Source: Theodoxus fluviatilis (taxonomy: Eukaryota > Mollusca > Gastropoda > Cycloneritida > Neritidae). Taken from it: 64,000 nucleotides of DNA. Shown here in pieces: positions 24,679-39,299 of the stretch (position 1 is its first letter; the number at the start of each line of letters is the position of its first letter). The notes beneath the pieces are model-generated. The model was not told the DNA's origin, made no database searches, and saw only the letters and a program-made list of their open reading frames with translations. A program made the translations under genes and the position numbers. The stretch is from the NCBI GenBank assembly GCA_034096865.1, contig JAWQFJ010001295.1:1-64000 (forward strand). The letters run 5' to 3'.

Positions 24679-26343
24679 TCTCTCTCTCCCACCATCCCCT
24701 ATCAGTCTGAGTTACAATGCATCTCAATGCCTGACCCTTTCCATTTCTGTCATGTTGTCAGTGGTTTTCTCTCTCTCTCCCACCATTCCCTATCAGTCTG
24801 AGTTACAATGCATCTCAATGACTGACCCTTTCCATTTCTGTCATGTTGTCAGTGGTTTTCTCTCTCTCCCACCATCCCCTATCAGTTACAATGCATCTCA
24901 ATGACTGACCCTTTCCATTTCTGTCATGTTGTCAGTGGTTTTCTCTCTCTCCCACCATCCCCTATCAGTCTGAGTTACAATGCATCTCAATGACTGACCC
25001 TTTCCATTTCTGTCATGTTGTCAGTGGTTTTCTCTCTCTCTCTCCCACCATCCCCTATCAGTCTGAGTTACAATGCATCTCAATGACTGACCCTTTCCAT
25101 TTCTGTCATGTTGTCAGTGGTTTTCTCTCTCTCCCACCATCCTCTATCAGTCTGAGTTACAATGCATCTCAATGACTGACCCTTTCCATTTCTGTCATGT
25201 TGTCAGTGGTTTTCTCTCTCTCCCACCATTCCCTATCAGTCTGAGTTACAATGCATCTCAATGACTGACCCTTTCCATTTCTGTCATGTTGTCAGTGGTT
25301 TTCTCTCTCTCCCACCATCCCCTATCAGTGTGAGTTACAATGCATCTCAATGACTGACCCTTTCCATTTCTGTCATGTTGTCAGTGGTTCTCTCTCTCTC
25401 CCACCATCCCCTATCAGTCTGAGTTACAATGCATCTCAATGACTGACCCTTTCCATTTCTGTCATGTTGTCAGTGGTTCTCTCTCTCTCTCCCACCATCC
25501 CCTATCAGTCTGAGTTACAATGCATCTCAATGACTGACCCTTTCCATTTCTGTCATGTTGTCAGTGGTTTTCTCTCTCTCCCACCATCCCCTATCAGTCT
25601 GAGTTACAATGCATCTCAATGACTGACCCTTTCCATTTCTGTCATGTTGTCAGTGGTTTTCTCTCTCTCCCACCATCCCCTATCAGTCTGAGTTACAATG
25701 CATCTCAATGACTGACCCTTTCCATTTCTGTCATGTTGTCAGTGGTTTTCTCTCTCTCTCCCACCATCCCCTATCAGTCTGAGTTACAATGCATCTCAAT
25801 GACTGACCCTTTCCATTTCTGTCATGTTGTCAGTGGTTCTCTCTCTCTCCCACCATCCCCTATCAGTCTGAGTTACAATGCATCTCAATGACTGGCCCTT
25901 TCCATTTCTGTCATGTTGTCAGTGGTTCTCTCTCTCTCTCCCACCATCCCCTATCAGTCTGAGTTACAATGCATCTCAATGACTGACCCTTTCCATTTCT
26001 GTCATGTTGTCAGTGGTTCTCTCTCTCCCACCATCCCCTATCAGTCTGAGTTACAAATTGCATCTCAATGACTGACCCTTTCCATTTCTGTCATGTTGTC
26101 AGTGGTTTTCTCTCTCTCTCCCACCATCCCCTATCAGTCTGAGTTACAATGCATCTCAATGACTGACCCTTTCCATTTCTGTCATGTTGTCAGTGGTTCT
26201 CTCTCTCTCCCACCATCCCCTATCAGTGTGAGTTACAATGCATCTCAATGACTGACCCTTTCCATTTCTGTCATGTTGTCAGTGGTTCGCTCTCTCTCCC
26301 ACCATCCCCTATCAGTCTGAGTTACAATGCATCTCAATGACTT
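24679..26343. repeat. About 88-bp tandem satellite, 19 units
   Basis: The unit reads (tc)n, ccaccatcccctatcagtct, gagttacaatgcatctcaat, gactgaccctttcc, atttctgtcatgttgtcag, tggt. Nineteen units are present, 84-92 bp each; most length variation is in the (TC)n part, with very few substitutions. This near-identity implies recent amplification. It may lie inside an intron of the doubtful gene that follows. Confidence 0.95.
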
Positions 26344-26475
26344 TCCATGATTTTGCTATACATTTTTGGGGCAACCTCTTGATCAAATGAGTAATTCAGA
26401 ATTTTTCTTAGTCTATTGATTTTTTTGTGATGGTTGCCCATGATTGTATACATTCATGGATGTTGCTATTTTGTA

Positions 26476-29066
26476 GAAGAATGTGTTACTGATGAGAAAA
26501 CCAATAAAAGGTGAGTGATCATTGCCTCTGTATTTTTTATTCCTTTTTTTAATACCAGGGGGGTGATTTGTCACAAGTTAATTCCCTTGTCTCAAGGATA
26601 TCCACTTAAAATAAACAAACCCGTCTCAAGGCCAAGAGACTACTTGCAATAACCTCTGTCCATTCAACCATCAGAATAAAGCCAAAAACTTATTTCTCCC
26701 TCAAAATGGCTAATTCCCATCTCTGAGTGTTAAATGCATTCCATACGATTTATCAAATTCATTCTGTCTTTCCAGATTCTGTCCACGATGCTGTCTGCCC
26801 TTCCCTGCCCGTTGCCCCAAGCATGCCTGCAGCCACCTTGGTCTGGCAGCTGACAGGTCTTCCTGATGTAAAATTCAATTTGCAGACAAGCACATGTTTA
26901 TATCCTGCATTTTTTCATATTCGATGATTGATATATAGATTTTCAAGGAGAATAGCTGGCCAAAGGGACCTTCTCATGACAAAGTAAACATTATTGTATT
27001 ATTCAAAGTATAAGGAGGTTAAGACATCTGTAAATGACTGTTTCATTTATTGTAGATAATTGAAGATTTCCTGCAGCCAGGATGAGGAGAAGATGCTGCA
27101 GCCAGGATGAGGAGAAGATGCTGGAGCAACTTCAAAGTTTCTTTGACACCCTGATGTCAAAATGTCCAGCAACTTCTCAGGTATGTTACCATGAAGTTAC
27201 ATAGAAAATTTCCTTTATGGTTTTAGTATCAACAGTTTCTGATTCATTGCATTTGCTAGATATCTGGATTCATTGAGAATGAAATGCTGCAGATTATCCT
27301 GCACTCCTCAACTTAATGATGTACCATCATGTGATGTTAAGCAAGCCCAGGCTTTCTTGTTTTATGCCATCCATCACAATACCAGATTTGTGCATGGTTA
27401 CTAGAACCATGAAGCTGATCGAAAACTCTTCCCAGTCAATCTTTTCCCATGGCTACCTCTTTAAATTTGATGTATCAATAGCAGGCTCTGAGACAAAAGT
27501 GCAGGCTACAGCACAATAAATTTTCATTCCACAAATGTATATAGAATAACCTCTCTGTTGACTGATAGAACCTGCTTAATATGCTTGGGTACATTTCCAG
27601 TGTTTTGCTTTTTCACTCAAGTTCATACAGTAATAGAAAATAGATTCAGTAAGTCAACGCACTGTGTGTTTGCAGCAGTACCTATTGATATTTTCTCTCT
27701 TTTTTTCTCTCAGGGAACAAGGACTGCAATGACCCTTGCAGCCTGGAGCTACCTCGAGACAAATACTGCCTTCAAGAAAGGGAAAGGCCTAAAACACAGC
27801 CTGTGCTGCAGATGAAAGAGGTTAATTCTGTTTTCAATATCATAATCCTTTTTAACATTATTACTTTCCCTCCTCCAGGTCATCAATCTACTGTATCTGC
27901 TTTCTGTTGTTTATACTTGTCCTTTCACTTTTTCCTTCTTATCGTCCTCTTGAATGCTCTTAATCCTGCTCTTCCTCACTTCCTGCCTGTCATCTTCCTC
28001 CATCTTCCTTCCCTCTCCTCCTTTCTTTAGTTTCTTCTCCTGGTTTCTTTTCCTCAGTTCTTGCACTTTTTTCCTTCAGTCTGACTCAAGTTATGTGCTT
28101 TTAGATAGAGGCTGCCATCACTCTATATGCCCTATAATCAGACCATGTAAGGCGAGAGAGTTTTTTTGGATCAGTTGAATGGTTTCAGTTGCAGTTTTTG
28201 CAGTCTCCCATGTGTTTGTTACTTTTTGCCTCATACAGTTCAGAATGAAGAAAATGCCCACACATGCTAAAACTTGTTTAACAGGCTGATTAACAAGAGT
28301 TGGCAGTTAACTTATTAATATTTCAGTAAACATAACTGGTTGGATGGCCACAAGTCTGACATGGCATATGTTTTTCTTAAAATGATCATGAAATGGATAT
28401 GCTTGTATTGGTATTGCTAATATTTTTACATTCATCTTGTCTTGGTTTTTATCCAGTCACTAAAGTCCAGATGCCCAAAATGTCTGAGGCAGTCCAGATT
28501 TGAAAAGTCCACTTTAACTTGACAGTTGACATTATGGATTTAAGATACCGTAAACAACCCACATACCTCCACCACAAAATTTGGCATTATTTTGGGGATG
28601 GATTTGATGTTGACCCTCCCAACAGCAACTTATAAAGTGAGTGCTCTGAACATGCATATAAGAATTGTAGTTGTTATATTTACTGACTGTTTTTTTGAGG
28701 GGTCTAAGTTCTCTTTATTCAATTTCAGGACATTTCAACTGACAACTGGGAGAAAGAAACCACGTCTGCAGCTGCTTCCCCTCCCAGATTGATTATGTGT
28801 TTTTGAGAGATGGAGAGCTGAATGGTGCAACCATTGCTGGTGACGGCTCCAGAATTTTCTTGGAAACTACAAGTGTGGAGAAGACCTTTCTGGCTCTCAT
28901 CTCCACCTATTATGTCACTGATCTGGACTATCCCCGAATCTATTGCAATGTCCTTGGGATGTTGCGGCAGTTTGCTGTAGGGGACCCATACGTTGGTGAA
29001 AAAATCAACTGGCTACTGGCGATTTGTGAGCATTCTCACATTTTGAATGCTTCACAGGATTTGTAG
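26476..29066 (+). CDS. Doubtful partial gene, unrecognised product
   Basis: Not recognised. The best piece is 28788-29066: after a strong pyrimidine-rich acceptor (cttcccctcccag) an open frame reads IDYVFLRDGELNGATIAGDG, then SRIFLETTSVEKTFLALIST, YYVTDLDYPRIYCNVLGM, ending NASQDL and TAG; hydrophobic and coding-like. A preceding candidate exon 27714-27820 (acceptor ctctcag, donor gttaat) is open in the matching phase, reading NKDCNDPCSLELPRDKYC and ending LQMKE. Further candidates are 27098-27180 (donor gtatgt; SQDEEKMLEQLQSFFDTL) and a tiny 26476-26508. Phases of 27180 and 27714 do not match, and a 25-bp tandem duplication (27071-27120) spoils one acceptor, so the gene may be broken or the model wrong. 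Confidence 0.35.
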
Positions 29067-29149
29067 CAACAAAACAGAGACTCTAACATAAATTCAGATA
29101 CTTCTGTCCATTGACCTGCTTGTTGTCTGCAAGAGTACAGATTTTGTTG

Positions 29150-29400
29150 CAAACTTAAACACATTTTGATTAAACACCTGCTCAACCTAAACACTTTGTT
29201 TATCATAAACACGTTTAATGTGTTTATAAAGTGATGCACGCCCTAAACACCTGAAAGTGTTTATAGCTAAACACCTGCCAGCACACACCATCATAAACAC
29301 CTAAACACCTGGAATCTTAAACACATGACGTGTTTATAAAGTGATGCAGAAAGGCGTTTATGATGTGTTTAGAAACTAAACACATATTTTTTACAGTGCA
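29150..29400. repeat. Cluster of TAAACAC / GTGTTTA motifs
   Basis: Roughly fifteen copies of AAACAC or its complement in 250 bp, in both orientations, including two copies of gtgtttataaagtgatgca (29220 and 29329). The right end runs into a ttttttacagtgcat, typical of some small inverted-repeat elements, but no matching left end was found. TAAACA is also the core of forkhead-factor sites. Confidence 0.6.
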
Positions 29401-30044
29401 TAGACTGCGTGCCTCTCACCACTTTCTTCTTGGCTGCACTCTAGAATGTCGCTACAAAGCAACACGGACCTAGTTAGGTCTGTGGGAACAAACTCTTTGT
29501 CCATGCTCGCTGTGTTCATTTCCACCACAAATCAAAAAATGCAAATACGTGTACTGAAAAAAAGAAAGTGTATTCATTACATCGTTGCCTTTGTCAAACT
29601 CGAGTACAGAGCACGAGGGGAGCTGCTTGGTCGCTATAACTGGCATTAATCATCAGTCATTAGCAACAGCACCATATCCCCCAACCTCATAAGACGTATA
29701 AGCGTCATAAACCATTATTATTATCATATCTATCATCAAAATCGTCATAAGTACAGTCCACCACATGGTCCATTCCTTAACGCGGTGTGGTGGTTTGTGT
29801 GTCTCTATGACCCTAAGAGCTATGCCAGCGGGAGTGTAAACTCCTGGCAGGGCTTCCCAAGCTGGACAGGTCGAAGGGTAGAGGCCAGGAGACAGACTAA
29901 TATGGACCATCCCCTCCCCATCCCCCCACCCCCCCACCCCCACCCCCGTTCCCCCCTCCCCTCCCCCCCCCCCCTCGCCTGTGCTCACAGGACAGGTCTT
30001 TGGGCCATGATCTAAGGGTGAGGTAACCCCGAAAGAAACCTCGA
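29401..30044. other. Unassigned DNA with C-rich tract
   Basis: No supported gene. A C-rich tract occupies about 29918-29977. The flanking sequence may belong to the LINE remnant that follows, but I cannot align it. Confidence 0.4.
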
Positions 30045-30475
30045 GTGCTGAAGTCGGATGTGTTGGGCCGCACGGCGCGCTCTTATAAAGCACAACACTA
30101 CGCATCAACTGCCATTATGACACTTGGAGACAGAATTGACAGTAATGGTGCTCCCCCTGTGGGGACCCACCAGACAGGTGCAGTGCCGGGCTCCGCGCCT
30201 CGAAGGAGTCCACCCCTAGCTATTGGAGGTCCCTTCATCTCGTCTTGTGGAGCCAGGGGACGAGAAAGGAAAGCGACTGGCCCTCCCCCATGTGTCCTTG
30301 TGGAGAGGCAGAACAGGACAGGGCCCACATCCTACAGGACTGCGGGAGCCTCCGGTTGCTGAGGGCAGAGATTTGTCCAACGTCGGAGTGCTTGCACAAC
30401 AAATTGTACGTGCCGGTGGATGCACTGCAGAGGACCACTGATTATATTTCAAGATCTGGACTCCAATTGTGATCG
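30045..30475 (+). mobile_element. LINE C-terminal remnant
   Basis: Two frames joined by a shift read YKAQHYASTAIMTL early and then CPCGEAEQDRAHILQDCGSL, ending with a LQRTTDYISRSGLQL and TGA. The C-x-C-x(n)-HIL-x(2)-C pattern followed by a short tail ending in SGLQL is typical of the C-terminal end of a LINE ORF2. Frameshifts make it non-functional. It is followed directly by a short A-rich tract and then the 23-bp minisatellite. Confidence 0.65.
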
Positions 30476-30582
30476 GTGATCGAGAAGAAGAAAGAAAGTC
30501 ATAAGTACAGTTATCAAGCGTGGCAACATCAACCCATCTTCAGGCAGTATCTTCAACTCCACGCTTCCTTGAGCTGCAGATG

Positions 30583-31402
30583 TGTGTGTGTTCTGTAGCT
30601 GCAGACGTGTGTGTTGTGTAGCTGCAGACGTGTGTGTTGTGTAGCTGCAGACGTGTGTGTTGTGTAGCTGCAGACGTGTGTGCTGTGTAGCTGCAGACGT
30701 GTGTGTTGTGTAGCTGCAGACGTGTGTGTTGTGTAGCTGCAGACGTGTGTGTGTTGTGTAGCTGCAGACGTGTGTGTTGTGTAGCTGCAGACGTGTGTGT
30801 TGTGTAGCTGCAGACGTGTGTGTTGTGTAGCTGCAGACGTGTGTGTTGTGTAGCTGCAGACGTGTGTGTGTCGTGTCGCTGCAGACGTGTGTGTTGTGTA
30901 GCTGCAGACGTGTGTGTGTCGTGTAGCTGCAGACGTGTGTGTCGTGTAGCTGCAGACGTGTGTGTTGTGTAGCTGCAGACGTGTGTCGTGTAGCTGCAGA
31001 CGTGTGTGTTGTGTAGCTGCAGACGTGTGTTGTGTAGCTGCAGACGTGTGTTGTGTAACTGCAGACGTGTGTGTCGTGTAGCTGCAGACGTGTGTGTGTC
31101 GTGTAGCTGCAGACGTGTGTTGTGTAGCTGCAGACGTGTGTGTTGTGTAGCTGCAGACGTGTGTGTTGTGTAGCTGCAGACGTGTGTGTTGTGTAGCTGC
31201 AGACGTGTGTCGTGTAGCTGCAGACGTGTGTGTTGTGTAGCTGCAGACGTGTGTGTTGTGTAGCTGCAGACGTGTGTGTTGTGTAGCTGCAGACGTGTGT
31301 TGTGTAGCTGCAGACGTGTGTGTTGTGTAGCTGCAGATGTGTGTGTTGTGTAGTTGCAGACGTGTGTCGTGTAGCTGCAGACGTGTGTGTTGTGTAGCTG
31401 CA
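30583..31402. repeat. 23-bp minisatellite, about 35 units
   Basis: The unit gtagctgcagacgtgtgtgt plus tgt is repeated with 21-25 bp spacing. CTGCAG (PstI site) recurs in each unit. Three overlapping minus-strand frames of about 290-360 codons (His-Thr-Ser-Ala rich) cross it; they are a consequence of stop-free repeats. Confidence 0.95.
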
Positions 31403-31576
31403 AGAGAAACGCCATGCAGCACTGCAGACATCGGGCACAGCTCTGAGGACTGTCATGGCCTCCACTCGGTGCCAGCAGAGATACTATATATATATTATAG
31501 TGTCTCTGGTGCCAGCAAGGGACGGTACTTGTTGAGCAAGACGCACTCGTTGCAGGCATCCGTACAGCGACCCTTT

Positions 31577-31815
31577 GCCTCCATGCTTCTATGCCTCCAC
31601 ATGCCTCCATGCTTCTATGCCTCCACATGCCTCCATGCTTCTATGCCTCCACATGCCTCCATGCTTCTATGCCTCCACATGCCTCGATGTTTCTATTCTT
31701 CCACATGCCTCCATGCTTCTATGCCTCCCTATGCCTCCATGCTTCCATTCCTCTATGTATCTGTGCCTCCAAGCCTTAATGCCTCCTTGCTTCTATGTCT
31801 TTATGCCTCTAACGT
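31577..31815. repeat. 26-bp minisatellite (atgcctccatgcttct)
   Basis: About eight degenerate units of atgcctccatgcttct followed by atgcctccac, becoming more irregular to the right. Not coding. Confidence 0.85.
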
Positions 31816-33099
31816 GCCAGCGTCTTGCGCAAGTGCCGGGACTGGCACAGCATGGCTGGCAGGGGGCAGCTGGACCATCGATCATGGCGTCCCTTGCAGA
31901 CGATCGATGCTGCTGCCAGCCTGAGGCCTACTGTCTGTGGGGACCAAGTTCCAAGGTACCTGGAACTGTGGCAAGGCAGCCATGCGTCCCTGGAGTTGTC
32001 TGCTGCCCTCTCCAGCCTGCATGTTCCAACAGACCCGTCCTTGCTGAACTCTCCGAGGACCTTGGAATGGTCATGCTTTTATAGGAGATATTGGGGAAGG
32101 GGTGGGGTGGGGTGGTGATGGGGAGAGAACGAACGAACGAACTTTATTTTACAAGGGTATAATTATATAGTGAATTAGGCAGTTGTGTCTTTCTTATATT
32201 CAGCCATTGAAGCAAAATATTTAAGTGTAATTCGCGCGCGCGCGAGAGAAAGACAGCACTGTCTCAAACGTAGCCACACAGGGCAAGTCTCTCTGTCTCC
32301 CATGCACAGCTGGGCAGCCAAGATGTCCATTTTCCCCTCACGGATAGAAATGAATATTGCCGTTTGAAAAAAAGGATATCCTGTCATCTGTCACGAACGC
32401 TTTCATAGCAAAAAAGTGAAGAAAATGTCATATTTGATCATCTTTCTTTATACTCGTCACATCTATTTTCCTAGCTGAAAGTGTTTCTTCAATCTTTGTA
32501 AAACTTCTCGCTATGATAACCGCCATGTACTGTCTTTGTAGGTATGATGTCATGTGTGAACACTGTAAAATGGCAACTTCTTTTTGCAAGAGACAATTGT
32601 GACAGAAAGGATCGCGAGGAATGAGGTGTAGTGAAGGTGGGTGCGTACGTAGGACTGGGGTGGGGGTGAAAGTTAGTGGAGGGGAATTTGGCTGGTGGTG
32701 TGCGTGGGGAAAGTATGCAGACAATGCCAGGGTAAGCTGTCATCTTGCCTTCCAGACCAAGCGCTTGGGGATGACAGCCTGGCTTGTTTCAACTGGAACA
32801 TGACAACCATATGTCAATGTTTTCCTCCATGGTCTTGACAACGCCAGCGTCCTCCCATGGCACTGTAGAGCCTTCCGCTAGTTGTGTGGAACACTTTATT
32901 TCTGTCGTAGGGGGGATCCTTTTGCAACCTCGGAGAACAGCAAGTAATAATTTCATTTTTCAAACCATCTCACTGTTGCACTTTTCTCTATTAACAACAG
33001 TTGAAATATTAAAACTATCGTCATAATCTAAATTAAAAGGACATCTTGTCTCTGTAAATGAAGTATTGTTTGTGGTCAGTAAAAAGATGCCCAACGGTC
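31816..33099. other. Unassigned DNA with one LINE tail
   Basis: No supported gene. At 32127-32200 plus-strand gaacgaacgaacgaactttattt is, on the minus strand, an AATAAAG followed by a (GTTC)n tail, the same layout as the LINE end at 10806. I take it as the 3' stub of a related minus-strand LINE. Confidence 0.5.
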
Positions 33100-33240
33100 A
33101 GCAAAGGTTTGCTGACTCGATCGACAGCGAGCCACAGAGGATAGAGATCGATGGAGGAAGATTGTCCGAAAGTCATCAGTGGTGCCTCAACAACCCATCT
33201 CAGGGTTAAGAGACTGAACTGAACTGAACTGAACTGAAAA
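33100..33240 (+). mobile_element. LINE L-R 3' tail upstream of tubulin promoter
   Basis: Nearly identical to the end of the LINE at 50860-51285, from tgctgact through gaggatagagatcgatggag and ctcagggttaagagactg to a (CTGAA)n-type tail. This 5'-truncated stub ends about 145 bp upstream of the TATA box of tubulin copy B. Confidence 0.9.
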
Positions 33241-33337
33241 AAGATGTCCAAATGCGGAAAAATGTGTCCCCACTGGTTTAAAAAATGGACTTTCCTGGTG
33301 AGCTCCAGATCTGTTTGTGACAACCTGCAGCTTTCCA

Positions 33338-33390
33338 CCAATGGGAGGCAAGTTGTCATGGCGGCCACGGCGCAGGGTTTACTATAAAAG
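33338..33390 (+). promoter_or_regulatory. Proximal promoter of tubulin copy B
   Basis: A CCAAT box (33338-33342), a GGCGG/ATGGCGGC element (about 33358-33366) and TATAAAAG (33383-33390) are arranged in the usual order. Transcription should start roughly 25-30 bp after the TATA box, near 33410, giving a 5' UTR of about 100 bases before the ATG at 33514. Start site is inferred, not seen. Confidence 0.8.
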
Positions 33391-33513
33391 CGCTCTGTCG
33401 GCAGTTCAGAGCTCAGAGTAATCTCACAGTGACTCGTTAACGTCCGAGTGAGCCTTCTCGCTTTAAGCTTTTTTTTAGCCCGCCCCGTTGTTCCACGTCG
33501 ACAATCTATCAAC

Positions 33514-37295
<3,782 letters not shown>

Positions 37296-37378
37296 ACTCC
37301 AAGTCTCCCATCACTTTACATTCCTACCTCTGTGACTTCCACCTGTCACTAAGTCCTGAAACAAAATGAGAAAAACTA

Positions 37379-37384
37379 AATAAA
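37379..37384 (+). terminator. Poly(A) signal of tubulin copy B
   Basis: AATAAA 83 bp after the TAA stop; followed by a T/GT-rich stretch (tttgtgtttgtgctt) suitable as a downstream element. Confidence 0.85.
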
Positions 37385-37953
37385 ACTCATTTTGCTTACC
37401 AATGATTTGTGTTTGTGCTTGCATGAAGTGCACTCTAATCTTTCTTGTTTTTTTCTTTGATAATGTCTTTACTTTTGGGTAACACATGCACACCTTGGGC
37501 AGCATCCCACTTTCCATTTTGCATCTGCAACCTAACAGAACTGGAGCACCAATGCAGCTAGCCAGCCAAGGGGAGACAATCTGGAGCATTCCATCAAGTG
37601 CAAGACCGATGAATGATGCGTTACTGCTGACTTCTTCCCAGTGCAGCACAGGAGTTGATACAAAAATTCAGCTATGCTGCTTTGGATGCTAGACAACATC
37701 TCTGGCTGTGTAGATGACCATGGAATGGAGGGCCTGTACTGGCTTGTCTCAAGATGCCCAAGAATGCATGTCAATACAGACTTCAACTTACAGTAAACTT
37801 GAGGCTTTGCTTGCAAGTCATTGCAGCCATCCAGCTTTCAAGATGGGTTTTGCAGTGCCAGGCACATAACACGGTCTAGACAATCCTTCCAGCACACTGT
37901 CCAATTCAGCACACAAGGTTATATTCACGTTCTATTTGTCTTCTACACCTGTA

Positions 37954-38205
37954 GCCCTCTGTGGATTCGGTGTAAGAATTGACCCACCACGTCTCCCTTT
38001 GCGCTTCATAAGAGGCAAATAAGTAGTGTAAAGCGGTTTGAGCACCGATCAAAGGTGGAAAGTCGCTATATAAAATCACACCTTTACCTTTAGGGACACT
38101 GTTACTTGATTTGAGTTTACTATAAACTGTTCCAGTGATCTTCGTGCTTGATGGCTTTACATAGACTACAAAGGCTGACAGGCCATAAAACACCATCCAT
38201 CTATG
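37954..38205 (+). mobile_element. SINE S1 copy carrying a nested S2 tail
   Basis: Diverged S1: the head taagaattgacccaccacg and the tail ggctgacaggcc with accatccat are both present, but the middle is interrupted after aagaggcaaataag by an S2 SINE tail (38026-38090). Compare the uninterrupted copy at 38891. Confidence 0.8.
38026..38090 (+). mobile_element. SINE S2, 3' tail only, inside S1
   Basis: gtgtaaagcggtttgagcac, then cgatcaaaggtgg, then ctatataaaatcacacc. This is the conserved 3' tail shared with 44550, 58451 and 59366; it resembles the tails of L2-type LINEs and the SINEs they mobilise. 5'-truncated. Confidence 0.8.
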
Positions 38206-38819
38206 CCTTTAGACATCCTGTGCAGACCACCCATCTATAAACTGACCTTGAAATGTGCTTTTCCATTTGGAAGGGATGGCTTATAGTTCAGGACAAAGTT
38301 AGTACTTTAATTCGGTGGGTTGTCCATTACGCTGCCATGCCCGAAAGTCATCAGTGTCGAGGATCAGTGGGACAAGTTGCTGGAGACTTGATTGGTGATG
38401 TAAGAGGTGTGAAACGTGGTCCCAATACCCTGCACTCCAGCCAGGTCTGCATAGATTACATGTATTCTGTGACTGGGTATTTTGTCTTCCCCTCTCGTCC
38501 ACAGGGATGTAAGGTTACCATTAGTCCTTCCTGCATTGTACAAGGCTGATAGCAGTATCACTATCCGTTTTCAACACGCATGTAATTCAACCATACAGGC
38601 CAGTGCAGGAACACAAGGCCTGCCCACCACAGTGCCTTTCCTGGTGGGACGGCTGGTGTGTAAAGTGCGGTGTCTTCAACACTTCACCCCTACCCTTAAA
38701 ATCTTTAACATTTATTTTACAATTACAGATTTGAGCCTAGAATGACGGCTGATAGGCAAGCTTACACAGACGCACACACACACACATACATACACATGCT
38801 AAGAGAGATAATTGAATCT

Positions 38820-39297
38820 AAATTACAAGGGTTATAGGTCTAAATTAGAGGTGCTTAGTTTTACATGGCTTGGCCATGTTCTTTGCATGATCCCCCTGTG
38901 GGTTCTGGGTAAGAATTGACCCACCGCGTCTCCCTACGCGATTCGTAAGAGGCGAATAACTAGGGACACCGTGACTTGTATTGCGTTTACTCTAAACTGC
39001 TCTAGTGGTTTTCGTGCTTAGTGGCCTTACATAGCCTTCGAGGGCTGATAGGCCGTAAAACACCATCCATCCATCCATCCATCTTCGCATGAAGGGAGAT
39101 CTCGCCACCCTCGGCTCCACCTGGCGTTGGGAAGTGGAGAGGAGGCAAACCACTTGGCACATGGCGGCACACCGTGGGGCAGCAAAAGTGCAAAGATGGG
39201 AGGACCTGGCAGGGATTGCTGTGGCTAGCCCAGCCAGTCTTAGACAGGCCTGGGTAGAGGAGCTGTCGTCGCCTTTCACTCCTCCAGGGGCTTGAGT
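38820..39297 (+). mobile_element. LINE C-terminal remnant split by a SINE
   Basis: Left part (to 38890) reads VLSFTWLGHVLCM; right part (from 39093) continues in frame KGDLATLGSTWRWEVERRQ and ends SSPFTPPGA with TGA at 39294-39296. WLGHVLxM and RDL/KxDLxxLG are typical of the end of RTE-type and related LINE ORFs. The S1 SINE at 38891-39082 lies between. Confidence 0.65.
38891..39082 (+). mobile_element. SINE S1, full-length copy with TSD
   Basis: About 192 bp from tccccctgtgggttctggg to a (CATC)n tail. Flanked by ctttgcatga (38881-38890) and cttcgcatga (39083-39092), a 10-bp duplication with one mismatch. Best reference copy of the family in this window; no tRNA-type A/B boxes are obvious. 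Confidence 0.85.
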
Positions 39298-39299
39298 GA

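Noticed and set aside
24679..26343. CRISPR-like direct repeats
   Set aside because: Units are contiguous with no distinct spacers, and the genome is eukaryotic.
26490..26512. Hammerhead-like ctgatgag...gaaa motif
   Set aside because: The core resembles a hammerhead at ctgatgagaaaacc, but no flanking stems or cleavage triplet could be placed.
30449..31628. Three overlapping minus-strand frames of 290-362 codons
   Set aside because: They are the three readings of the same 23-bp repeat, with no non-repetitive coding domain.
37530..37790. Another tubulin relic after copy B
   Set aside because: A few shared words (ctggagcac, caatgc) but no colinear alignment with any tubulin exon.
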